Source of the DNA: Lingula anatina
Lineage: Eukaryota > Brachiopoda > Lingulata > Lingulida > Lingulidae
DNA: 64,000 nucleotides
Assembly (NCBI RefSeq): GCF_001039355.2
Contig: NW_019775553.1
Location: 227,729 to 291,728, forward strand
Direction of reading: 5' to 3'
A program made the position numbers and the translations under genes. Within the stretch, counting starts at the first letter, position 1, and each line of letters starts with the position of its first letter. Shown piece by piece: positions 45,579-58,229 of the stretch. The notes beneath the pieces were generated by a model. The model made no database searches, was not told the origin of the DNA, and was given only the letters and a program-made list of their open reading frames with translations.

Positions 45579-47296
45579 ATGGTGAGTGCTACTTTTATAT
45601 TCAGTTTGACTCATTTTTAGTTCAGCTTAATTACTGAATATTGTTTCACTCTTGCGCACATTTTTTCGTTGTTTTAAAGCAAAATTTGTTTGTAATAAGC
45701 AGAAAAAAAGTGCATGCGGCACGCGTTTGTATTAGTACATGTATTAGTCTAAACATGGTAAAAATAGTGCTCGAAACAGTTGCAAAAACTGTGTTTGAAA
45801 TTTCCCTTCCAATTTCCCATACAAAGCCAACGCAGTAAAGTAGCTTTCGAACCTATTATAAACTTTCTAGACAAAAACGTTTTTTTTATTTGTATTTTTA
45901 AATATCACTTCATTTTATCATTGCGTTAATTCATGTTATTCTAAAAAATTGATTAACCTCATCTCCTCATCTTTGAGTTTATTCATTTAATCCTTGATTA
46001 TCCTCCAGGGTGCAGACCACAGTCATCATGCGAGCCACCATCACGGTGCATATTATATAGTAAAACACAAGCCAACGGGGATGGTGCTAGACATCAGGGA
46101 CTGTGCCCGCCATAACGGGGCCACCATCTGCCTGTGGCCGCAGAACGGGGGAGACAACCAGCTCTGGACATACCACGACGGCGTGATTAAAAGTAAAATG
46201 CACGGTGAGTTTATTTATTTATTTATTTATTTATTTATTAATGATATTCATTCATAAAATTTATTTGTTTAATTAAGGTATGTTCAATGTCATTTTAGTC
46301 GGCTTTATTTTTTTTTATACATTCATTCCTTTACTTAATGAGTACTAGTATTTCTTGAGCATCTTTTAATTTATTAATATTGTATTGATCTTGTGTTTAT
46401 TATTCTATTGCTTACTTATGCATATAATTAGATCCCCTATTTGATGGTCACAACAAGACACCCCCTAGCCTTTATCCCAGACCTATGACAGACTAATTTA
46501 TTTGATAAATAGATATCAAGGACAATCAGGGGGAGGGGGCACCTGTCCAGTCCGAAGGTAGATTTGATGAATGTCAGTTGACCTGAATTATTTGATAAAT
46601 CTGCATTATTCCTGCCCTGATCCTTGAACTTTAGAGGATTGGTATATGTTATCGCCACTGGCCACTTCTGGTTATATTGAAGTGCAAACAAGGCTAGTGG
46701 TGCAAAGGCACTGACAGGGTGTCTGTTTGTACATAACAGTTGTTAAACAGCACTTTGCTATGGTTACTGTAATAACATTGTAAAAATAGTGTTAGATCCT
46801 TAAGCACTGACTGCAATTTGACATGTACCAGTAGATCCCAAAGAGAGGCCCTATCCATATTAAGTTGAGAACAATATGTAATCAAAACCGTTAGTTGTTG
46901 CCTGCATGCACTTACGTTGTATTGGGTTTCATACACTGTATTAGTTTTATAAGATTTTAGCCATTATTCCGTGTGGCAGAAAAATAAGGAAAGAAAATTA
47001 GAAGAAAAGAAAAAGAAAAATATCATATCTCAATCATGAACAAGTTACTCTATATTCTAGGTAAGGTGCTTGACGTCAAGGATGGTCACGCTTATCCCGG
47101 ATGTGACGTCATCTTATGGGACTTCAATGGCGGAGCAAATCAGCGTTGGATACCAAACGCGGACGGTACCATCGTCACGCAACTTGGCAACTATGCCCTT
47201 GACGTCATGAATAACGCCACCCACCAGGGGGCAGAGGTGAAACTGTGGGACAGACACGGAGGGGCGAACCAGCAGTTTAAGCTGGAGAGAGCTTAG
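45579..47296 (+). CDS. Lectin G: His-rich N-terminus plus ricin-B-type beta-trefoil
   Basis: Exons 45579-45581 (start codon only, GTGAGT donor), 46009-46204 and 47061-47296 join to 144 residues with phases 0 and 1 as in lectin F. The N-terminus is His-rich (DHSHHASHHHG). The beta-trefoil lobes are marked by TGMVLDIRDCARHNG, GDNQLW, KVLDVKDGHAYPG, GANQRW, NYALDVMNNATHQG and GANQQF. No signal peptide. Divergently placed from lectin F. The split-off start codon is an inference from splice signals and phase; the other two exons are firm. An AATAAA lies at 47673-47678. Confidence 0.83.
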
Positions 47297-47976
47297 AAAT
47301 GAACTGTTCGGATTTTTCTTTAATCGTCATTATTATTATTATTAGTATTATTATTGATAGTAAGACGTGAATAATGAGGTAGATGTACCAGTGTATGTGA
47401 AATTAAGAATGCTGAGATAGAACAGCCCATCTAGAATTTTGCTTGAAACGGGTGTTTTTCGCACCATGTTGTTGAATGTAAGGCCAGTACTCTGCTTTGA
47501 TTTACAGAACTTGCAGTTATACACATTCGTCAAAAAGGCAACGAGACCTCCCTTTAATTTTTTTTTTTCAGTTATAATGTCAAATCTTCATTGCAGTTGA
47601 CAATTAATGGTTATCTTTTCGAACAAAAGTTATGTTCAGGGTCGTTATGAAATGGACTAGTACTTTTTACTCAATAAATGACACGTATTCTGTGTTTGTA
47701 CATTTCTGTGTTTAACATTAATAGAATGATTCAACAAGTTATTAAAGGGTTTCATAAGTGATCCACATAATCATGTGATTGTCTTTTCATGGTTTAGGAT
47801 GTAAAATGAAGATAATGGAAGTACTGGTAGATCAATGAACTGTTGAATGAACAAAGATAATATTTCACATTAGAAATCATAATGAAACGCGCGAATCCAC
47901 CCTGAGTAAAATTAATCTGGATATTTTACATGTTTGATACTGATGGGTCGTGACTCTGACACACTCTCTCTCTCAG

Positions 47977-48011
<35 letters not shown>

Positions 48012-48017
48012 TCAACT

Positions 48018-48051
<34 letters not shown>

Positions 48052-48179
48052 AAAAATTCGAAAGTAACTTCTTTAGTAGGACCTGGATTTAAAATGATAA
48101 TAAAAAACGAGTTAGACTGAAACACTCATTTAATATCACTCCATATGAAGCCTTTCCAAACAAACAGAATTCAACAAAA
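47297..48179. other. Spacer with compound microsatellite
   Basis: 3' flank of lectin G, an ATT run near 47330-47353, then CT, GT and CA runs at about 47960-48049. No coding content seen. Confidence 0.6.
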
Positions 48180-48441
48180 TTAAACCAAAAACCAAATCAA
48201 ATTGTACACTGCGAGCCCAAAATCGCGGCCCAGTCCCAGACGCACAGCGGCATCCACGAAGTAAGAGCTGAATGCTGTATCGTACTTTCCCATTACAGAA
48301 AGGACTTCTTCAATCACGTCGGAAACTCTGCTGATGCTGGACTTTTTACCGTAGTATTCGGCTAATTTTCTGAGCACAGTCTGCGCTGGTTTGGACCTCA
48401 GCCCCCGTAGAGCAGCCCTCAGGGTTGCAGCGGCGAATGCG
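48180..48441 (-). pseudogene. Paralogue H of the small cationic protein: last exon only
   Basis: The 262-nt exon has the same length, acceptor phase and stop position as the last exon of gene I and copy J. It reads TLRAALRGLRSKPAQTVLRK, then LAEYYGKKSS, DVIEEVLSVMG, FSSYFVDAAVRLGLGRDFG and LAVYNLIWFLV. The frame is open, but no signal-peptide or propiece exon was found upstream. The intron homologous to gene I is interrupted by a truncated Tc1 copy and a microsatellite. Most likely an orphaned exon; a functional gene with remote upstream exons is possible. Confidence 0.6.
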
Positions 48442-48710
48442 CTGGAGAAAAAATATAATGAGGTATAATGGCAGTTTAGATGTTCCGTGTGTTATATTTA
48501 TATTTTGTGTTAGTATAAGGCTGAAAGATATCTTTAATCAAAATAAATTAATATAGTTAAATGCTCGAGATAATTACACATTAAACATACAAACACAACT
48601 TAAAGTTGTTATGATTAATAATTTCTCTTTATTTCTTCTAAAGGATTAACTTGAACAAAGACAGTGGCTCTCAAAAATAAATTTTCTAACGCTTCGAGTC
48701 TCCTGTACTA

Positions 48711-49846
48711 CAGACTTGACATTTAATATGGAATATTTTTTTCCAAATCATTTTTCATCAATTTTTTCTATTTTTCTGACTGATAAATGAAAATAAAGAT
48801 TAAAATCGTGTTTTAATAACTTTTAATTATCTCTTTGATATCATTGTGACATCAGTTCATTAATGGAATTCGCCAGAGAAGCAAACAAAAACACATTGCC
48901 TATTCTATGTCATACGACAACAATTAAAAGAGATATTTTGGATCTCCATATTTTCCAAATTATTTTCTGTAAAAGAGATACACGCCTCACAAAGAACCCC
49001 CATGTCAGTGTCTAGTCACAGTAACGGTCGCTGTTACGCTTGACCTCTTCTGTTTGCTAGCAGCGCTCTCAAGTGGCAAGGCATTCCTTGGGTTAGGTTT
49101 TTAGAGTTCAATCTGGAATAACATTCCAGGCATCGGTCAAAATCTGTCCAATTTGGTCCAGTTTTGTTGTAGGACATGTAGGCCATTGATTCGGCGAGTA
49201 ATGGCCTACCCACATATTGTCTATGTGGTTCAAATATGGCGATTTTGATTACCAAGGTAGCTGCTCATTCCCTTGGTTTTGTAAGTTATCTGCTATTAAA
49301 AGTGCTATGTGTGTACCGGGAATTCCACCGTGCAACCTAAAATTGTTCCTAAGGTGCCCCCTATCAAATGATAGTTAAGTGGTTCTCAGATTATTCCTTT
49401 ATTTGATCTGGTTCAGGTTTTCGTGGGTGACCATCATTGGTGTTTTGGCACCAATGTGGTATCCACTCCAATTACTGACGCTGTTAATGACCTTAGTCAC
49501 TTTAGACGCGGCACACGCTTAGTCGTTGGCCTCTTCTGGATGTCTGTAAACTCTGTTTTGACTGGTTGAGCGGTACAGGTGAAAGCTGACCTCAATAAAG
49601 AAAGTCACGAGGTTTCAGTGTTCAACTCAGAAACGATCAGGGTCCCCAATTCATTAGAGAAACATACAACGATGTTTTGCTGTTTACAGTGGGTTCCCCT
49701 GAGGTCGTCTGGTATTCTAACCAGCTAAAACCAGTTTGGTGTTCGCTAAGGGCCTTGAAAAATGCGTTTTGGTGGCAATTTACCCCTCATTCTGAACGGA
49801 CTGGGTGGTTTTTGTTTAGTTGCAATAGCATATCCCGACAGACAGT
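48711..49846 (-). mobile_element. Tc1/mariner element, copy 3, right end missing
   Basis: Starts with the family end CAGACTTGACATTTAATATG after a TA, and follows copy 2 closely up to ATATCCCGACAGACAGT, then stops at a trinucleotide repeat; the right inverted end is lost. It sits in the intron of paralogue H. The sequence on its left (48610-48708) matches 51945-52033 in gene I, which has no insert. Confidence 0.9.
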
Positions 49847-50030
49847 GTCAGACAATGTCAATAATAACAACATCATTAACAACGACATCAACCGCTAGTA
49901 ACAACAATATCAACAATAACAACATCATTATCATCAACAACAAAAACAACAACGCATCATCAACAACAACAATAGCAATATCACCATCACCAATGTGAAC
50001 AACATCATCATCAACAACAACAACTAGCTA
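49847..50030. repeat. AAC/ATC-rich trinucleotide repeat
   Basis: Interrupted AAC, AAT and ATC units for about 180 bases directly at the break of Tc1 copy 3. Slippage or deletion here probably removed the element's right end and the upstream exons of paralogue H. Confidence 0.85.
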
Positions 50031-50989
50031 TAGAAACGCAATATAACGAAGCCAACAAGACAGAACCACACACATTTTTCATATCTGTTTCTTACATATT
50101 TATATATAGCGTTCGTACATGTATTAGTACAATTATCCTCGTCTACTGTTTCAAGGCGAACATTATTTATCCCAGTCCCATACAAACTTCTCAGTTACGT
50201 CATAGACCCCCTTGTGATCACACGATTTTTTAAATTTAGTCAATAATTTGGAATTTCATGTACTCGGGTTTTGCAGTTAATTAATCTAATGATGCATTAT
50301 ATCAGGCAAACCTATTTAAATATCTTTCTTCTCCTGACATCAAATGATAAAGTGACATTTTCTAATTGACAGTTTAATAAACTAAATGAGGTAAGTGAGA
50401 TTATTTGATTGTGAGAAAACTACAAAAGACGAAAAACTCTGATAGTTATCAAACAGCGGATGATTTCGTAAATTGGCCATTAGAATTTACGTTATGATAT
50501 AAGAACTAATTCGAAAAGAGCAGAACAACGTGTTATTGGTCTAGTATATATGCTGGTATCGTTTTCAATAACTAATAAATAAATAAATAACACTGAATTT
50601 GGTCGTAACTTTTAAATCATAATTTTGGTAAAAAACGGAAATAGTCTATATATTCAAGTGACTTTTTGGTCAGTCATCTCTCTATTTATAGTACAGGCAT
50701 TCCATTTCAGTTGACTACATGTAGTACTGATTTAACTTTGCTCAAAACAGACTAAAAATTTAGACCAACTTTCCTCGATACCTACTGTATTTTTGCAGAA
50801 ATTATCATGCACATTTTCATCATTTTGCATGCTAGAAGTTTTATTCTAATATTCAAGTCGACTTGTACAAGTACATGTAACTAGAACATAATTTTAACTA
50901 CAAGTAAGCGAGTTTAATGGTTCAATTGAACAGATAGGTGCCTGTCGGTTGAATATATCGCAGGACTACAGTACTGCAGCCAACTCTAT

Positions 50990-52305
50990 CTATATCAGCC
51001 AATAGACAAGGTTGTATACCGCCAGGCCAAAGTCACGGCTAAAACCGAGCCGCACAGCCGCGTCCATGAAATGACTGGAGAACGCCCTATCATATCTTCC
51101 AACTATTCTGGCCACTTCTTCTATAACCTCAATGATCTCGTACACGTTGCTTCTCTTCCCGTAGTATTGGGCCAGTTTGCGCAACACGGCCCGCGCCGGC
51201 CTTGACCTTAGGGCTCTGAGAGCACCACGGAGCACCACGCCGGTGAAGGCACTACAAATAAGAATATAGCATTCAGCAACGGTCCTAATATGATAGGATC
51301 ATAGTCCGATGGATATCATTCGAGATAGCTTAAAACGGGCGAGAATGCGTGTAACGGAAATGTCAACCCAGACAATAATATAAAAGTTAACATGGTGAGT
51401 GCGCACTGTTGGACAAAAGACAACAATTAAGAGAAAAATAATCATAAGAATATCCATGGATATATTTTATTGGTTGTTGCACCGCACTCGCTATAGTTTG
51501 TCATTATTTCTAACTCTACTTTCCTCCAAATCCATCGATGAAGATGAAGATATTGACAAACATAGAAGGAGGTGTTCAAATAGGGTGGGATTCGTAGCCC
51601 GTAGAAAAAAAATCGTTTCTTTGCCATAGAAACAAACAATGTCAATATGCGGTATCTCATTTTAATCCCCTATCCTTACGTTTTAAAGCATCACCAAACT
51701 AAATCACTTTGTTGCACTTGTATAAACAGTAAGGCATATCCAAATTGCTCTGTTTTTCAGCTTAATTTTTGGTTGATTGACCCCCAAAATGCCACTGACT
51801 ATATCTCTTTAAATAGGGATCTATTTTGGGAAATATTGCAACTTCAGGTATTGTTCAGATGATCAAATACACCAAATCCATTGACCCCCACCTTGTTGCA
51901 TCGTCTGCAGTTTGGCTGGTTTTCTGATGTACAATCTTTTAATAATTAATGTCTGTTATTTCTTCTAAAGGATAAATATGAACAAAGACAGTAGCTCTCG
52001 AGATTAATTTTCTATCGCTTCGAGTTTCATGTACTTTTTTCTTTCTTTCTTTCGTTCTTTCTTTCTTTCTTTCTTTATTTGCGTCAAAATATGTTAGGTG
52101 AGATGTGTGTGATGCGCAATCAGTAACACGAGGTCACACAAAAATGATGAGAATGGGATTGAAATGCAGATACGTCACGTCTCAGAGACACCCAAGAAAG
52201 ACTTACCGTTTTGAGACGTGGACTTCCTTAGTCTTTTCTACGGCATTTTCTGCATCTGAATTAAAAATGGTAGATTTGAATGCTACATTAAAGACAGAAA
52301 AAATG

Positions 52306-52344
<39 letters not shown>

Positions 52345-52993
52345 GTTGTTGTTGTTGTTTGTGTGTAGTTGAATTATCTATAAGACCAAAATGTCTAACA
52401 TTTATTTCAAAGCAAACTCCATTTAAACGGATTTTCATTGTTTTCTCGGATAACATACATGTAAAATATATAGGCTAAATACGATCTCTGTACTATATCT
52501 GTGGTTACATACCTGTCAGCTTGACAGCCTCACTTAAGACATACCCTGACGTGATGGTCAGAACAAAGAACAATCTGAAACGTAAACAAATTTGCTCAGA
52601 GTGGCTATCACATCGCAACAGTATGTTAAAATAGAAATGGACTTGGACAAGTCACCATTATCATTGTCAGGTCAGCGTCAGGACATTGAGGTGACGGCAG
52701 GATTTCAAAAGACGCCAGACACTTCTTTCACTAGTACAATTGTTTCAAAGTTCACTTTCCATGTTAAACAAGTATTGATTCACACAAAAAATAAATAATT
52801 AAATTAAATAATATATAAAATAAAATAAAGTTAAAAAAATACATCGATAACGCACAGTAGTTCGAATTATAATGCTCACTAAGTTTCTACGTTTTTATGG
52901 TAGGCCTATACAGACAGAGGCTTAAGAAAAATTGACAACAATGAGTCGCAGGTTACAAATGTGAAATACTTACCCCAACAACGTGGTTTTCAT
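50990..52993 (-). CDS. Gene I: small secreted, cysteine-free protein with acidic propiece and cationic half
   Basis: Four exons join in frame to 130 residues: 52993-52974, 52574-52513, 52255-52207 and 51251-50990, all GT-AG. Residues 1 to about 20 are a signal peptide (MKTTLLGLFFVLTITSGY). A short acidic piece follows (LSEAVKLTDAENAVEKTKEV) and ends at a Lys-Arg site (HVSKR). The remaining part of about 86 residues has no cysteine. Its first third is an Arg/Leu/Ala amphipathic stretch (VVLRGALRALRSRPARAVLR, then KLAQYYGKR); the rest is mixed helix-prone with EVIEEVARIVGRY, FSSHFMDAAVRLGFSRDFG and YNLVYWLI. Signal, acidic propiece, dibasic site and cationic amphipathic core is a layout of host-defence peptide precursors, and GKR could also mark an amidated peptide, but I do not recognise the family. 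TTTC and ATT microsatellites lie in intron 3 and the second intron. Confidence 0.75.
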
Positions 52994-53025
52994 GTTGATT
53001 CAGCAATATCTTTTACAACTGCCCG

Positions 53026-53033
53026 TATTTATA
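53026..53033 (-). promoter_or_regulatory. TATA box of gene I
   Basis: TATAAATA on the minus strand, 33 bases before the start codon, so transcription would begin only a few bases before the ATG. TATA promoters fit inducible or tissue-restricted genes. Confidence 0.55.
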
Positions 53034-54158
53034 CTGAAAAAAGTATTTTCCGTAAGTCATATGATATACATGTATAAAGCACCACTGAATTTTAATTGTG
53101 ACACATAAATTTCATACAGAAAGTTAATATCAAAATGAACCGCTTTACAATTAGACTTATATGTAATCACAATACCGGTATGGAGAACATCTCGGTAAGT
53201 GACTTAGAAAGAACATGAATATTTTAATAGTTCAAAATATGATAAGAGACAGACATTCTGAATAGCTTAAATGGAGCATGTCCTTTAGAAAACATGCCAA
53301 ACTAATGCTTTTTTTTAAATCAAAATATACAAAATGAAAGTTCATTTTGTAGATACCGAGCTTTAAAAATGTATTCCTTTTGATGGATCTAACTGTAAAT
53401 GAGCTACACGGTCACGTGGTCGAGTGACGTAAATGTTGCCGATTCTGTCTCACAGGGTGGGAGCCAGTATGTTTTAATTTAAATCTCTCAAAAGCTATCA
53501 AACTGAGCTGTCATTATCTACCTGTAAGATGACTTTTCAAACTCCCCATTCACTTCCTACTCATCTGAGGGGTTTAAATCCTCGTGAAGCCATTTTCCTG
53601 TGCATTTAGTTTTTAAGTTAGGACTGCAGTTTGGAGATTTTATCTTAAATTAAAGGTCTTAGCTTTTTTATTCCTGTTGCATTCAATTTAATGTATCTTC
53701 AAAACATCTAATTTTGCTTGAAACACAGCTCCAAGTTCATCGTGTGACGTAATATTGGTAATTTGGGGGCAAAAACATGTTTTTTGGTTTCCTGATTTTC
53801 TCAGTCACCTGGACAGCTATAAACATGCTTTTGATGGTATTATGATGCTTGAACAAAGTACTACAAAAGGGATTCGGGCATTTTTCTTTAAAGACTTACT
53901 GTTGTTTTAATCTATATAAACGTGATTTTTAGCCCTGTTTGGGTACATTCCCCCTTAAATAGCATTTCAATGTGCAGACAGATACCAGCTTGTGGTATAT
54001 CAGTAAAAAAGATTATTTCAACAGCTACTTATTTCATATCATAATTTTATAACAAATAGATATAGCGCCTAATATGTTTTCTTGGAGAGAGATTTTCAGG
54101 TATGCTAGTGTCAAAACTAATTAGAACCTATTTATTCGTTAGATCCAAGCTTTGTCTT
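53034..54158. other. Spacer upstream of gene I
   Basis: AT-rich sequence with no motif-bearing frame on either strand. Confidence 0.5.
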
Positions 54159-54373
54159 AGACCCCATTTCCATAGATATTTAGATCGATCTATCCCCCCG
54201 GGGAGTCTCACTAGATTGGTGTCAGCTTAACCGGCTTAAATGTCTGTCCCGCCTACTAAAAGCTGTAAGGGGGTAATTAACTGTCGTGCGATCTCGGCTG
54301 ACTGCAATCTAGCGTGAACCCCCAGGGAGTTAGTTCGATCCAGATGGATCGATCTAAATCTCCTGGAATGCAC
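54159..54373. repeat. About 210-bp MITE-like repeat, copy 2
   Basis: Full-length match to 7146-7352: same AGACCCCATTTCCATAG start, GTCCCGCCTACTAAAAGCTG core and CTGGAATGCAC end, with a few percent change and a small insertion. Confidence 0.78.
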
Positions 54374-54757
54374 TCTTAGTGTTTCAGTCATTGAAGTGGT
54401 GACAGTGTTAATTGGTGTATCTTAGGTAATTAAAAACACATCAAGAATCTGAGACATATGCTTCTTTCTTTTTTAAATGCTTTAGAAGGAATACCTTGGG
54501 TTCGTTTTTTTCCTTAAGGAATGCATTGAAAGTTTGCTATAAAATCAAATACTTCATACATTTACTGATAAAGAAAATCAAATCGGCAACGAAGTCATTC
54601 GTTAAGTTGTAAAAAAAATTGCAAGGCAGGTGACCATATTGCTTGCTTCCCAAACATTTTGATTATCAGAGGTCGAAGAAAACATTTTGTCACGTTTTCT
54701 TGTTTTAAAACCTGACTGCAATTCAGATTAACCCTATTTTAAAAGGCAAACGCCTCT

Positions 54758-54886
54758 ATTTTGTCTTAATTACATGGCAGTATACAGCAATACATATATT
54801 TTGTCTTAATTAAATGCCAGTATAAAACAATACATATATTTTGTCTTAATTACATGGCAGTATACAGCAATATATATATTTTGTGT
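54758..54886. repeat. Three-copy tandem repeat, 40-bp period
   Basis: TTGTCTTAATTACATGGCAG recurs exactly 40 bases apart (54761, 54801, 54841), each followed by TATACAGCAATACATATATT or a close variant. Confidence 0.9.
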
Positions 54887-55035
54887 GCCTGGTCGTAAAG
54901 TGAACTTAAGTTGTATCTTTGTCAAATTTTCTTATACTATTTCAAGGTCAGACGGGATTGAGAAACCAGTTACAATTTTAAAAATGCCTAAGCTCTGAAT
55001 GGGACCTTGTTTCAATTAAATTTTAACATAGTCAC

Positions 55036-55044
<9 letters not shown>

Positions 55045-55113
<69 letters not shown>
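55045..55113. repeat. (TA)n microsatellite
   Basis: About 70 bases of uninterrupted AT units. Confidence 0.95.
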
Positions 55114-55117
<4 letters not shown>

Positions 55118-55618
55118 CCAATAAGCATATTTTATTTTATTAAAAGGAAGCGAGCGAAAAATAATTGTCCAAGTGGCACTTTACTTACCGGAACATCAGT
55201 TTAGCAACTTAATTCGTTGCAAAAAATTTAGTTATTCTGACACAAAATATAAACGGACTTTGAGAAAAATCTTTGAGACGTATTTTGCTGCAGGTTACTA
55301 TTTTTAGTTGCTTGATGCTTTTGTAATATTTTAGAAATTAATAAAATCAAGTGCTACAAGTGTGATTCACAATTAAAAAAAAACATACGAACACGAAATA
55401 AACTCTCACCTTTAACAAGGGACGTCTGGCGCTGGTATTTTCGGCCGGGTGTCTCTATCGTCTTGCGATATTGAAGATGATGGCTAAGTAGCCAATCCAT
55501 CTCTCTTATATACCATTTGTGTAGTCACTTTTCAAGTAATTTCGATGACTATCTGATTCTATGAATCACATTTCATCGCAGTTTCTTTGTTGGGGTTCTA
55601 GGAAAGTTTTACCCCTAC

Positions 55619-56180
55619 TAGTCTAGTGGGATTTCCACAAAAGATGAATGGTAGGGGCATTTTGGGGTAAAAGTTGGGAACCAGGCTTATTGGCATAATT
55701 TTGGGATGCTGAATCCGATTTACCCGGTTCCCAAGCGAAATTTTGCGTTTTTAACGGTGTTATTTGCAAAAAAACAAAATGGCCGCCAGATTTCCTATTT
55801 TCTGCAATATCTCTGGAACTAGACAGGCAAATATTACAAATGAAGTGTCTTTACCTATATTTTCAGGGTCGAGGAACATTATTAAGATGTTTCTGTTAGA
55901 ATTAGATTTACAAAATTTTCCAAAATATGCAAATTAGGATCGCCATTATTGAAAAACCATTTTACTTCTGTATCTCTGTAACTAGGCAAGCAAACATGAC
56001 AAATGAAGTGTCTACACCTATGTTCTCAGGGTCAGGGAATGTGATAAATCAGATGTCTTGTCTTTTGGGTAGCACTGACTTTGTGAATCGTGTCCGAGAA
56101 GCACCTTTTATTGTTTCTCCCCTCTATCTGTCAAACACAAGTCAATCTGCTGATAGTTAGAACCTGCCTTCAGAACTGCT
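55619..56180. repeat. Long inverted repeat, left arm (partner 58735-59306)
   Basis: About 560 bases, highly similar to the reverse complement of 58735-59306, from TAGTCTAGTGGGATTT at the outer edge to CAGAACTGCT at the inner edge. Inside are tandem units of about 170 bases starting near CTCTGGAACTAGACAGGC and CTCTGTAACTAGGCAAGC; a third, weaker unit follows at about 56187. Confidence 0.9.
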
Positions 56181-56477
56181 TTTGCGTTAACTAGGCAAGC
56201 AAACATGACATATTAAGTGCCCACACCCATGTTTTTAGCATTAGGGAAAGTGATTAAGACATTTTCACTATAATCAAATCAGCAATGAGTGCTACACTGT
56301 CACACTGTAGCAATTATTCGAATCTGAATTGAATTTTGCAATTAAATACTGCGCTGCCATTGGGATGTAAACACATTGGATCACACAACTGCCCCTTTTA
56401 CCTAGATTTAAAAAATATTACCTTATTAATGCAATGGAGGGATTTGCCCAATCATGTAATTCATGTGATGCAATGTA

Positions 56478-58073
56478 CAGACCTCACATTTAAAATGGAT
56501 TTTTTCAAACATATTTTCTTTTTTTCCCATATATTAATGGATGAAAAAAACACTTGTTATCGTGTTCGATATGGCTTTAATAAATCAACCCGTGTGAATA
56601 CATCATCAAAAATTTAATTTAAATACGTATTCATATCAGCGTTATAAACAGCGCATGGATAATTTTATAGCTGATAACAACGAGGTATTAAATTCTTATG
56701 AACTCGATATTATCAAGAATATCAGTTGGTAAGGATTTTCTCTCACACAAAAGAATCATCAAGACAAATGTGAAAAATGGAAACTGATAACAACGCGTGC
56801 AGCCTCTTCTAGCTGCAACCAGAGCACTCATTCCATGCAGAGAGGTTTCTGAGAGTATGATCCAGTATTGTGTTACACGCATTAGTCAGAGATTGCATAA
56901 GCTTGTGCCGATTTGTAGGCTGGACGGGTAAACTCTTGATTCTGCTAGCGATTTATGCCCACTGGTTTTCTATAGAATTCATGTCAGGGGAATTTCGTCG
57001 GCCAAGGCAACTGGTTTACCTCTTGGTTTTGCAGAAAAGCAGTTATTGCATGGGCATGGTGTGGTCGGGCATTGTCATCTTGCAGGATGAAGTTGTCCTG
57101 GAAGTACCTTCTTGCAAATTGCAGCAAGTACTCTCTAAAATGTCCCTGTATTTTATCTGGTTGAAGTTTCCGTCAATTGCCACCAATATTGTTTTGGCTC
57201 CAGAGTGGAAACCGGCCCATACAGAGATACTGCCACGGCCACAAGTCACTGTAGTGTGACACAATCCTCGTGCAGTAACTCGTCTGGAAACCTACTGACT
57301 CTGATTCAGCCATCGCGGTGGTGGAATTCAAACCCTGCCTCATCTGTAAAAATCTACATGAACCCAGTGCTGTGCCTGGAACCGCAAATGGCGTCTAGCC
57401 CACCATGTTGCTCTGTTCATAGAGTTAACCAGCTAAAAGTAGCCTTGCATTCACTAGAGTTCTAGAAACATGCTTTTGAATGGTAATTTGCCACTCATTT
57501 TGTACAGCAAGAGTTGTCTTTATCCGGTTGTTACGACATAACCGCAGAAGCAAGCGGTATTCCCTTCTGGTGGTGACTTAAGGATGTCCTCGCCGTGGTC
57601 TCTGTGTTAATGCACCAGTCTGGGCGTGTTTCTGTAAGACGTTAGAAACTGCTCCCTAGGACACATTCAGCTGTCTGGCAATAGCAGTTTGCTTCTGTCC
57701 ATTCTGACATAATGCAACAATAGTGTGGCAAGTCGCTGCCGTTAGTTCACATACCGTAAGGTCAGCTAAGAGTCTGAAAAATATCAAACTCTTCTGACTG
57801 GACGCTGCCGAAATATAGAGACTTATTCTGCATAACTGCTGCCCTTTTATACGCATTCTGTAACCAGCCAAAGAGGACTGCTCAGAGAAACTGCCACATA
57901 TTACGTAATATAACCGTGCTTCAGAGAAAGCAGCCTAATGAACAATAACCAACACACCTGGCTACACATATACCTGATCACAATTGTCGTTTGTGATCAA
58001 TTTTTTTAAAAAGTTAATTTATTATCAACACTTTCCTTTTAAACTAAAATATTCCATATTAAATGTCAATATG
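56478..58073 (-). mobile_element. Diverged Tc1/mariner element, copy 5, in the loop of the inverted repeat
   Basis: Starts CAGACCTCACATTTAAAATG after TA and ends near ATATTCCATATTAAATGTCA, about 1.6 kb. The minus strand shows the N-terminal helix-turn-helix of a transposase (TIVALCQNGQKQTAIARQLN) and a piece of the catalytic core near 57043-57264 (SISVWAGFHSGAKTILVAID). It is broken by stops and is a different, older subfamily from copies 1-4. Confidence 0.87.
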
Positions 58074-58229
58074 TATGTGTATACTTCAAGTACACTATGA
58101 CATCTCACCTCATTCATTTCAGCGATTTTTCCATTAGCTTATTACTGGTTACCCATTGGTATCGTTTCATTTTAATTAACAAAATTTCTTGAATTTTTGC
58201 TTTAATCTTCTGATATTCTATTGAATCCA

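Noticed and set aside
56336-56617. Plus-strand frame of 93 codons beside the Tc1 end
   Set aside because: It spans the Tc1 left end and flank; no recognisable domain, codon pattern or splice context.
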